Shown here piece after piece: positions 1 through 5,863 of a stretch of DNA of 5,863 bases. This DNA comes from Actinomycetes bacterium (lineage in GTDB: Bacteria; Actinomycetota; Coriobacteriia; Coriobacteriales; Coriobacteriaceae): contig JAEZNV010000027.1 in the NCBI GenBank assembly GCA_023441725.1, positions 1 to 5,863 of the forward strand, read 5' to 3'. The translations under genes were made by a program, and so were the position numbers. The notes beneath the pieces were generated by a model. That model did no database searches and was not told where the DNA came from. It saw only the letters and a program-made list of their open reading frames with translations. The number at the start of each line of letters is the position of its first letter. Position 1 is the stretch's first letter.

Positions 1-97
1 TGGCGGGAACGTATGTGAATCGAACACATCCAAGACGTTTTGCACGCCTCGCAACGGTTTTGAGGACCGCGGAGCCCACCGGAGCCCATCCGTTCCC
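1..97 (-). tRNA. selC: tRNA-Sec (UCA anticodon), selenocysteine tRNA
   Basis: This tRNA inserts selenocysteine at recoded UGA codons; it is charged with serine, converted by SelA and delivered by SelB. Read on the minus strand it is 97 nt including an encoded CCA (bases 3 to 1). Its parts are an acceptor stem GGGAACG/CGTTCCC (97-91 with 11-5), discriminator G at 4, a 6-bp D stem (GGGCTC with GGGCTC, two G-U pairs) closing a 4-nt CGGT loop, an anticodon stem GCGGT/ACCGT with loop CCTCAAA (anticodon TCA at 63-61), a variable arm of about 7 bp with loop TGCAAAA, and a T arm ATGTG-TTCGATT-CACAT. The UCA anticodon, the 6-bp D stem, the small D loop and the long variable arm together are diagnostic of bacterial tRNA-Sec. 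The eighth acceptor position is a G/A apposition (90 and 12), where E. coli has a pair. The gene lies downstream of selB on the same strand. Confidence 0.97.
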
Positions 98-109
98 AAG
101 TGCGGCGGT

Positions 110-140
110 ATTTTACCAAACCGAAACGGTTCCATCCCAA
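110..140 (-). promoter_or_regulatory. Possible promoter of the tRNA-Sec gene
   Basis: On the minus strand a TAAAAT hexamer (115 to 110) lies 12 bases before the tRNA 5' end and resembles a -10 box (TATAAT). A TTGGGA hexamer (140 to 135) could be the -35 box, with a long 19-base spacer. Transcription would then start near base 103, giving a leader of only a few bases before the mature tRNA, as expected for a tRNA promoter. The TA-rich box stands out in otherwise GC-rich sequence. The -35 match is modest, so selC might instead depend partly on read-through from selB. Confidence 0.45.
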
Positions 141-155
141 AAAGACGAACAAGAA

Positions 156-220
156 GTTGCGGTGGAATAGTTCCTGTATTTGCTGCCAAAGCCTCCAAAT
201 AGGAACTATTTCACCGCAAC
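156..220 (-). repeat. 20-bp inverted repeat between selB and selC; possible selB terminator or dispersed palindrome
   Basis: Arms 156-175 (starting GTTGCGGTGG) and 201-220 (ending CACCGCAAC) are reverse complements at 19 of 20 positions. The one difference (165 against 211) gives a G-U pair in plus-strand RNA and a C/A mismatch in minus-strand RNA. A further ATTT/AAAT pairing inside the stem (178-181 with 197-200) leaves a loop of about 15 bases. The hairpin begins 26 bases past the selB stop. In the selB transcript it is followed by a moderately U-rich stretch (155 to 139, TTCTTGTTCGTCTTTTT), so it could end the selAB transcript before selC. The arms are unusually long and AT-richer than their surroundings, which also fits a REP-like or MITE-like dispersed palindrome. 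Confidence 0.75.
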
Positions 221-246
221 TGAGGAGGCGGGAGCGGGTGACCGGC

Positions 247-2214
247 CTAGCGCAGGGACCTCAGGCCGCCGGCGTCCTTGTCGAGCACCGTAAAGCGTAC
301 GGCATCCAGGTGCTCCAAGATGCTGATGGCGCGTTTGCGCGACACACCAAGGGCCTCGCGCAGAGCGCTCGTGGTGGCAGCACCGCCGGCTGCCTCAATG
401 GCGGCGGCGACGAGCTCGCGCGCATGGGCCTCGGCGGCGGCAGACAGGGCAACGTCGCGCTCGACCTTAACGATCGAGCGGTTGAGCGAAAGCTCGCGCA
501 GGGCTCGCGTCATGGTGTCACGATCGAGCTGCAGTTGCTCGCCCACCTCGGGCAACGTCGGTGCATCGAGGCCGGCTTCATCCAGCAAGGCAACGATACG
601 TTCGCAGGCCTCGCGCACCACGCGTGCCGCGGCGGCAGCAGAGTGCGGGTCGAACACCTCGGCACCCTCCGAGGCACACACGCCGCGCGAGCAGCCCTCG
701 GAAATCAGGGCTGCGGCAACTGTATCATCAGCGGTAGGCCACGCAGCATGAGCAACGGCGCCGGGCGTAAAGCCCGTTTCCTTGGGAGCTGCCGCGTGCA
801 TGGCTGACAAGCTTGAGGCGAGCGAGTCCATTGCGGCGTCGAGCCCAACAGCGCTCGCGTATAGCGCCACGTCGCCCGCGGTAAGCACGCGCACCGTGCC
901 CTGGTCCGCCAGTACACGCAACGCAGCGTCGACATCGCCGGCAACAAGATCCAGTGCCGCGGCAACATCAATCGCCGTAACCGGCAGCGTCTGTAGCGCC
1001 AGCCAAGCGCCCACACCGCCCGCGATATCGCCGGACTCGAGCGCCGCATACAGCGCACGCTCCCCTTCAGAAAGCTCGCGCGAGCGACGGCAGCGCGAAA
1101 GCAGCACGCGCCCGCCGCCAACAAGCATCACGGGCGAATAGGACAGCACTACGGCATGGTCCCCGGCACGTAGCGGCAGCGAGTTTTCCAAGCGCACCTG
1201 AACGATACGGGTCTCGCCCACCGCCATGGGGGCCTCACCCTCCATGAACATGATGCGACCGACAACCTCAGCCGTACCCGCCATCACGTGCACACGCGCA
1301 CCCGACTCGAGCACACGCGGCTTAGCTCCCTCGCGACCCAAATACGTAAACGACATCATAAAGCGCAACGTCTGACCAAAGCGGTCCGCCACGCCCAGCA
1401 TCTCGCCACGATCAAGCGCCGCGACACCATCGCCCACCAAGTTGAGCGCCACACGCTGCCCGGGCAGTGCTCGCGGCGTATCGCCATGCACCTGAATCCC
1501 GCGCACGCGACAGACCGTACGCGACGGCAGCGCGACAAGCTCATCCCCCACCGCGACGGGCGCATCGTGCAACGTTCCCGTCACCACGGTACCGGCGCCC
1601 TTGATCGTAAAGCAGCGGTCGATTGGCAGACGCGGTGCGGCATCGGTGAGCTCAGCACGGTCGCGGCAGGAATCCCAGCAAGCGGCAACCTGCTCGTCAA
1701 GCGCAACCAGTAGGTCATCGATCCCCGCGCCGGTCTTGGACGACACGGGCACGATCGGCGCGTCCGCAAACACGGTACCCGACAAAAAGTCATCGACATC
1801 GAGCTCGGCAAGCTCGGTCATCTCGGCGTCGGCCAGATCACACATCGTCAGCGCCACCACCATATGCGTGACGCCCAGCAGCTCCAGCACATGCACGTGC
1901 TCGCGGGTCTGCGGCATCACGCCCTCGACGGCCGAAACCACCAGCACGGCCACGTCGATACCTGTGGCACCCTGCACCATGGCGCGCAAGTAATGCGCAT
2001 GGCCCGGCACGTCAACCAGGCCAACGATCTTGCCACTCGGCAGCGCCAGCTCGCCAAAGCCAAGCTCAACGGTCATGCCGCGACGGCGCTCAACTTCCAG
2101 GCGGTCGGGGTTTTTACCCGTCAGCGCCTCGATGAGCGCCGACTTACCGTGATCGACATGTCCCGCCGTACCTACGATAACGGGGCATTCCACCAACGCT
2201 TCGGCCCCACTCAT
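247..2214 (-). CDS. selB: Selenocysteine-specific translation elongation factor SelB
   Basis: SelB is the EF-Tu paralogue that binds GTP and Sec-tRNA(Sec) and recognises the SECIS hairpin after a UGA codon, so selenocysteine is inserted instead of terminating. The 655-aa protein has the full family layout. The GTPase domain covers residues 1 to about 175: G1 GTAGHVDHGKS at 15-25, G2 region GMTVELGF at 46-53, G3 DVPGH at 68-72, G5-like SSKTG at 158-162. Two EF-Tu-like beta-barrels follow (about 195-280 and 285-375). The rest is an alpha/winged-helix region, with the family's last-domain motif VSRKRAISILEHLD at 624-637, where SECIS RNA binds. The G4 motif reads TMCD (123-126) where (N/T)KxD is expected. 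The ATG overlaps the selA stop by four bases (ATGA), and only a weak AAGG lies about 10 bases upstream, so translation is probably coupled to selA. The stop is TAG. Length is normal to slightly long for SelB, and the gene looks intact. Confidence 0.97.
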   Translation of the reverse strand: MSGAEALVECPVIVGTAGHVDHGKSALIEALTGKNPDRLEVERRRGMTVELGFGELALPSGKIVGLVDVPGHAHYLRAMVQGATGIDVAVLVVSAVEGVMPQTREHVHVLELLGVTHMVVALTMCDLADAEMTELAELDVDDFLSGTVFADAPIVPVSSKTGAGIDDLLVALDEQVAACWDSCRDRAELTDAAPRLPIDRCFTIKGAGTVVTGTLHDAPVAVGDELVALPSRTVCRVRGIQVHGDTPRALPGQRVALNLVGDGVAALDRGEMLGVADRFGQTLRFMMSFTYLGREGAKPRVLESGARVHVMAGTAEVVGRIMFMEGEAPMAVGETRIVQVRLENSLPLRAGDHAVVLSYSPVMLVGGGRVLLSRCRRSRELSEGERALYAALESGDIAGGVGAWLALQTLPVTAIDVAAALDLVAGDVDAALRVLADQGTVRVLTAGDVALYASAVGLDAAMDSLASSLSAMHAAAPKETGFTPGAVAHAAWPTADDTVAAALISEGCSRGVCASEGAEVFDPHSAAAAARVVREACERIVALLDEAGLDAPTLPEVGEQLQLDRDTMTRALRELSLNRSIVKVERDVALSAAAEAHARELVAAAIEAAGGAATTSALREALGVSRKRAISILEHLDAVRFTVLDKDAGGLRSLR

Positions 2215-3668
2215 CGGCGCACCGCCTTCTCAACGCATGCGGCAAGCGTCGACGCCGCCGTCTCGATATCGCGGTCGCCCACGAGCGTGCGCACATCAAA
2301 CAAAATGCGATCGTGCGAGGTTCGCGTGACAACCGGAGTGTCGAAGTCCTGGACAAGCGAGCGCTTGAGCGCGTCGACCGTCAGGCGCTCGTCAACAAGA
2401 CGTACGGCAACGCACATCGTGGGCAGCTCCACGGTAGGCAGCGAGCCGCCGCCGGGCGTCGAGGACTCCTCGACAATCTCCAAATCAACGGCGCACGGGC
2501 AACCGGCCTTATCGAGCCCGGCGACCATACGATCGCGCAGCTTGCGGGCACGTCGCTCCAGATGAGCCTGCGGAAGCGTGAGCATGTTGAGCACCGGCAC
2601 CTCGCGATGGGCCACATCCGCCCCATCCATGTAAATGCGCAGTGTAGCCTCGAGCGCCGCCAGTGCTAGCTTGCCCGGGCGCAGGGCGCGCATAAGCGGA
2701 TGCGACCCGCAGGCCTGGACCAGATCGCGACGGCCCATGATAATGCCCGCCTGTGCGGCACCGAGCAGTTTATCGCCCGAGCACGACACCAGATCAAGCC
2801 CTGCCGAAACCGAAGACGGCGTGGTTTCTTCGCCGCCGCGCACCAAGATGTCGTCAGGCAACAGTGCGCCCGAGCCCTGGTCTTCATAGAACAGCAGGCC
2901 GTGCTTATGGGCCAGTGCGGCGAGCTCCCTTGAGCTCACTTCCTCGTGAAAACCCTCGATGCGATAGTTGGAAGGATGAACCTTCAGGATCATGGCCGTT
3001 TCGGGCGTGATGGCGCGCTCGTAGTCGCCCAGATGCGTGCGGTTGGTGGCGCCGACCTCGACGAGTTTGGCGCCCGAGGCCGCCATGACGTCGGGGATGC
3101 GGAAGCTGCCGCCAATCTCGACAAGCTCGCCGCGGCTGACGATAACCTCTTTGCCCGCGGCATGAGTCGCCAGCACCAGCAGCACCGCGGCGGCGTTGTT
3201 GTTGACCACGAGCGCGTCCTCGGCACCGGTGAGTGAGCGGATCAGCTGCGCGGCATGCTCCTTGCGCGACCCGCGCGAGCAGGTGTCGACGCTGTACTCG
3301 AGCGTGCTGTAGCCGCGCGCAACCTCGGCCACGGCCTTGGCGGCCGACTCCGCGAGCGGGGCGCGACCCAAGTTGGTATGGATGACCACACCTGTGGCGT
3401 TAACGGCAGGGCGCAGGCTCGGCAGTGCAGAGCGATGTGCGCGAAATTCAATGGCCGAGGCCAGCTCGCGCTTGGAACGCGGGGCGGCGCCGGCACGAAT
3501 CGCAGCGCGCTCCTCGTCGAGCTCGGCCGTGACGGCGGCATGCACCACCGCGTCGCAGGTCTCCCCCGCCGCCTTCACCACCGGCCGCTCGGCAAGCAGC
3601 TCGTTGACTGAAGGAATGGCGCGCAGGCGGGCGCGCACCTCATCGGACATGTTCTGGCTATCGCTCAT
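2211..3668 (-). CDS. selA: L-seryl-tRNA(Sec) selenium transferase SelA
   Basis: SelA is a cytoplasmic, PLP-dependent enzyme that converts seryl-tRNA(Sec) to selenocysteinyl-tRNA(Sec) using selenophosphate made by SelD. The 485-aa product has the short N-terminal tRNA-binding domain (RARLRAIPSVNELL, about 12-25), the conserved NATGVVIHTNLGRAPL segment (90-105), the NNNAAAVLL patch (156-164), the YEDQGSGALL segment (261-270), and SGDKLLGAAQAG (297-308) in which Lys300 should form the Schiff base with PLP (E. coli Lys295). A family-typical ALEATLRIYMDG follows at 338-349. Length is close to the E. coli protein. The ATG at 3668 is preceded by GAAAGG six bases upstream, which supports this start over the Met at residue 7. 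Its TGA stop overlaps the selB ATG, and it begins 53 bases after the oxidoreductase stop. I see no defect. Confidence 0.98.
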   Translation of the reverse strand: MSDSQNMSDEVRARLRAIPSVNELLAERPVVKAAGETCDAVVHAAVTAELDEERAAIRAGAAPRSKRELASAIEFRAHRSALPSLRPAVNATGVVIHTNLGRAPLAESAAKAVAEVARGYSTLEYSVDTCSRGSRKEHAAQLIRSLTGAEDALVVNNNAAAVLLVLATHAAGKEVIVSRGELVEIGGSFRIPDVMAASGAKLVEVGATNRTHLGDYERAITPETAMILKVHPSNYRIEGFHEEVSSRELAALAHKHGLLFYEDQGSGALLPDDILVRGGEETTPSSVSAGLDLVSCSGDKLLGAAQAGIIMGRRDLVQACGSHPLMRALRPGKLALAALEATLRIYMDGADVAHREVPVLNMLTLPQAHLERRARKLRDRMVAGLDKAGCPCAVDLEIVEESSTPGGGSLPTVELPTMCVAVRLVDERLTVDALKRSLVQDFDTPVVTRTSHDRILFDVRTLVGDRDIETAASTLAACVEKAVRR

Positions 3669-3674
3669 GTGCGG

Positions 3675-3680
3675 CCTTTC
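3675..3680 (-). promoter_or_regulatory. Ribosome binding site of selA
   Basis: GAAAGG on the minus strand ends six bases before the ATG at 3668. This fixes the selA start at that codon, because the next in-frame ATG, six codons later, has no comparable purine tract. The site lies in the 53-base gap (3669-3721) after the oxidoreductase gene, where I see no convincing promoter or terminator. Confidence 0.75.
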
Positions 3681-3721
3681 AAAAGAAACATAGGATCAGT
3701 CGAATACATCAGCTGAGTCAA

Positions 3722-5839
3722 TTACTCGTCATTATCCCCGCGCGCGACGATCTTTTCCACGCGAACGGCGTTTTCCTGGGTAAGTGCGGCACCCGTCAAC
3801 GGGTCCCAGCGCAGCGGCGTGTGGTCGAGCGGGCCGACGCCCAAGGCTTGAGCGCCACCGGCATCGACGCCAAACGAACGTCCGCCGGGGGCGGCCGATG
3901 TAAAGATGCACGCCGGATGCAGATACGGCGTCGTCTCCACGCGCACGCGGTCGCGGCCCATATCGCTCACGAGTTCCACGACCTCGCCATTGGCGATACC
4001 CATGCGAGCGGCGACATCGGCGTTCATCTGCACGGCATCCAGGTCCGATCCAGCCTCGGCGGCACCTTGGGCCGCGAGTCTGCGCGAGGTATGCGACTCA
4101 AAGGGGCGGTTGCCGCTAATGAGGCGAAACATCCCCAGGCTAGGCTCCACCATGGGAGCGATCCAGTTGGGTACACGACCCAGGCCGGCTCGTTCCCATA
4201 CGTCGCTTGCCAGCGCAATTTTGCCGCCATCCAAGGGAATCGCCGGATCGCCCGTACGCGACGGCAACGCAACACCCGTGTCGGCCCAGCCGCGCTCCTT
4301 GAGCTCGTCCAGATTGATCCCAAAAGGCGCCACCTGGGCAGCCGCCAGATCGTCAGACGTAAACTGGAAGTACTCGCCCACGCCACACGCCTGCGCCAGA
4401 CCGGCAAAAATCTCCCGGCCGGGACGCGTGTCGTCATGCTGCACGGGCAGCACGGCATTGCGGTAGAACACGCGCGCATCGTTGGCGCCCACGACCGTGC
4501 CCACACCGCGGTCGGCCTCCAGATACGTCACGTCGGGCAGCACGAAGTCCGAAGCACGCGCCGTCTCGGACCAGCGAATATCAATCGTCACGAGCAAGTC
4601 GAGCTGCTGCAAAATACCCAACCAAGCCTGCGCATTGCCATAGCCCGCACCGGGGTTACTGGCATAGACGATGAGCCCACGCAAATCGCCGGCAAGAATC
4701 GACTGACCGATGGTCGTGCACAGGCCGCGCACCGGATCGACCAGTGGATAGCGCTCGGACCCCAGCTTGGGCCCGCATGGCACCGGCGGCGTCGCAAAGC
4801 GTGCGAGATCGAGGTCGCCCAACACAAGCGGCGTGGGCGGGTTGAGCGCGCCGCCCGCGTGTCCGATGCAGCCCAGCAGCACATCGACCAAGCAAATAGC
4901 GCGCGCGGTCTGGGTGCTATTGGCATACGCGATACCGATGCCGCCATGAAAGCCCGCGTCCACCACAGCGGCGGGCGCGGCGGCAGCTAGCTCGCGCGCC
5001 GTAGCGACAATCTCTGCGGCCGGCACGTCGCACATCGACTCGGCCCACTCGGGCGTCCAAGCACTGGCCGCCTGCGCCAGCTCATCAAAACCCGTGGTAT
5101 AGCGGGCAACGAACTCGTGATCGTACAGGTCCTCGGCTACCAGCACATGTGCGATACCCAGCAGCAACGCCAGATCGCATCCGGGACGCACGCGCAGCCA
5201 GCGGTCGGCAAGCGCGGCCGAACCGCTGCGCCGGGGGTCAACCACGATGATCTTCGCCCCGCGCCGGCGCGCATCGTTGAGCGCATCAACGGCCCCCATC
5301 GTCGACGAATCGACGATGGAACGCCCCAGGTACATGATGCAATCGGTATGCGCCAGGTCGGAGGCGGGACTATAGCCCAGGCTGTGCTCCCAACCGGTAA
5401 GTCGGCTTACCTCGCAGGCACCGTCGGCACCGTATACGTTGGGCGAGCCCAGCGCATGCATAAAACGATGCGCCCAGTAGCGGTCGAACGAGGGCACGCC
5501 GAGCGTCATACCCAGTGCACGGGGCCCGCGCTCGTCAACAATCCCCAAAAGGCGCTCGGCAATCTGGGCAAACGCCTCGTCCCACGAAATCACATCGAAC
5601 CCCGAGCCATCAGCTCGTCGGCGCATGGGGTGCAAAATCCGGTCGCGCTCGTCAAACGGTATTGCCAGGCGATGCCGCCCGCGGGCACACAGCGCACGCG
5701 TCGCGCACGGATGCCCCGGCACCGGCAGCTCGGCCACCACGCGACCGTCCTCAACGCGTGCCGCAAAGGCGCAATCGGCATAGCATCCCCCGCATGTGGT
5801 CACCACGGCGCGACCGTCACGCTTCACAGCAGATGCCAT
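3722..5839 (-). CDS. Molybdopterin-dependent oxidoreductase catalytic subunit, thiosulfate/polysulfide reductase-like, Cys-ligand type
   Basis: This is a catalytic subunit of the DMSO-reductase superfamily: a Mo or W bis-pterin enzyme with an N-terminal [4Fe-4S] cluster. Numbering is from the Met at 5839 (705 aa). Cluster cysteines are C16, C19, C23 and C51 (CGGCYADC, then LCARG). The presumed metal ligand is Cys142 in DGACEVS. Pterin-domain motifs include LGRS at 171-174, DPRRSGSAALAD at 201-212, RPGCDLA at 218-224, SNPGAGYG at 394-401 and ETARASDFVLPDVTYLE at 425-441. A C-terminal dinucleotide-binding domain runs from about 570 to 705. Motif wording and length suit PhsA/PsrA-like reductases. 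A formate dehydrogenase is less likely because no His follows Cys142. No UGA codon is read through, so it is not a selenoprotein. There is no twin-arginine signal or membrane segment, implying a cytoplasmic enzyme; its substrate is unknown and no electron-transfer partner is visible. This start was chosen for AAAGGGG eight bases upstream. An ATG at 5857 adds six residues, and the frame stays open to the window edge. Confidence 0.88.
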   Translation of the reverse strand: MASAVKRDGRAVVTTCGGCYADCAFAARVEDGRVVAELPVPGHPCATRALCARGRHRLAIPFDERDRILHPMRRRADGSGFDVISWDEAFAQIAERLLGIVDERGPRALGMTLGVPSFDRYWAHRFMHALGSPNVYGADGACEVSRLTGWEHSLGYSPASDLAHTDCIMYLGRSIVDSSTMGAVDALNDARRRGAKIIVVDPRRSGSAALADRWLRVRPGCDLALLLGIAHVLVAEDLYDHEFVARYTTGFDELAQAASAWTPEWAESMCDVPAAEIVATARELAAAAPAAVVDAGFHGGIGIAYANSTQTARAICLVDVLLGCIGHAGGALNPPTPLVLGDLDLARFATPPVPCGPKLGSERYPLVDPVRGLCTTIGQSILAGDLRGLIVYASNPGAGYGNAQAWLGILQQLDLLVTIDIRWSETARASDFVLPDVTYLEADRGVGTVVGANDARVFYRNAVLPVQHDDTRPGREIFAGLAQACGVGEYFQFTSDDLAAAQVAPFGINLDELKERGWADTGVALPSRTGDPAIPLDGGKIALASDVWERAGLGRVPNWIAPMVEPSLGMFRLISGNRPFESHTSRRLAAQGAAEAGSDLDAVQMNADVAARMGIANGEVVELVSDMGRDRVRVETTPYLHPACIFTSAAPGGRSFGVDAGGAQALGVGPLDHTPLRWDPLTGAALTQENAVRVEKIVARGDNDE

Positions 5840-5847
5840 CTCGATTA

Positions 5848-5854
5848 CCCCTTT
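5848..5854 (-). promoter_or_regulatory. Ribosome binding site deciding the oxidoreductase start
   Basis: AAAGGGG on the minus strand lies eight bases before the ATG at 5839. The alternative ATG at 5857-5855 sits directly upstream of this tract, and the six bases visible before it (TGGCTG) do not resemble a Shine-Dalgarno sequence. The later start is therefore preferred, although the window edge hides anything further upstream. Confidence 0.6.
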
Positions 5855-5863
5855 CATCAGCCA

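Noticed and set aside
156..220. The inverted repeat as a CRISPR unit or the end of an insertion sequence.
   Set aside because: There is one palindrome only, with no repeated spacing, and no transposase remnant or target duplication can be seen around it.
100..807. A 235-codon plus-strand open frame starting beside the tRNA and running through the hairpin into the 3' end of selB.
   Set aside because: It crosses the tRNA promoter region and the palindrome and then runs antisense to the conserved SelB winged-helix region. The product is low-complexity with no family resemblance.
3692..3721. A TTGACT hexamer (3721 to 3716) right after the oxidoreductase stop, as a possible -35 box of a selA promoter.
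   Set aside because: At 17-base spacing the -10 position is TGATCC, a poor match, and the better TATGTT box lies 23 bases away, which is too far. Co-transcription with the upstream gene is simpler.
3821..4990. A 389-codon open frame on the plus strand, opposite the oxidoreductase gene.
   Set aside because: It is antisense to a gene with clear family motifs, its translation has no recognisable domain, and long antisense frames are expected in GC-rich DNA. The plus-strand frames opposite selA and selB were rejected for the same reason.
3722..5839. Annotation of the oxidoreductase as a formate dehydrogenase because of the Sec genes beside it.
   Set aside because: The ligand cysteine is followed by EVS, without the adjacent His found in formate dehydrogenases, and the pterin-domain motifs (ETARASDFVLPDVTYLE and others) read more like thiosulfate/polysulfide reductases. 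I kept a broader call.

Overview
The window is GC-rich bacterial DNA and reads almost entirely on the minus strand. It is a selenocysteine (Sec) incorporation locus. In transcription order (high to low coordinates) it holds: a molybdopterin oxidoreductase catalytic subunit (5839 to 3722), selA (3668 to 2211), selB (2214 to 247), a non-coding gap with a long hairpin and a likely promoter, and selC, the selenocysteine tRNA (97 to 1). No plus-strand gene is supported. The long plus-strand open frames are antisense shadows of these genes.

Three of the four core bacterial Sec components lie together. SelA converts seryl-tRNA(Sec) to selenocysteinyl-tRNA(Sec), selC supplies the UGA-reading tRNA, and SelB is the dedicated GTPase that delivers it to the ribosome at UGA codons followed by a SECIS hairpin. 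The fourth component, selD (selenophosphate synthetase), is not in the window. selA and selB overlap by four bases (ATGA). selA starts 53 bases after the oxidoreductase stop with no clear promoter or terminator between, so the three protein genes are probably one operon. selC appears to have its own promoter.

The oxidoreductase looks like the thiosulfate/polysulfide reductase branch of the family more than formate dehydrogenase. Its presumed metal-ligand residue is an ordinary cysteine codon, so no selenoprotein is visible next to this machinery. Either the Sec-dependent client lies outside the window or the linkage is indirect.

The base composition, the style of the proteins and the intergenic palindrome suggest an anaerobic gut actinobacterium of the Coriobacteriia (Collinsella/Olsenella-like). 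This is an inference from general familiarity, not from a search. The points most worth a second look are a changed G4 motif in SelB (TMCD where TKxD is expected), the 20-bp hairpin between selB and selC, and a G/A apposition at the eighth acceptor position of the tRNA.
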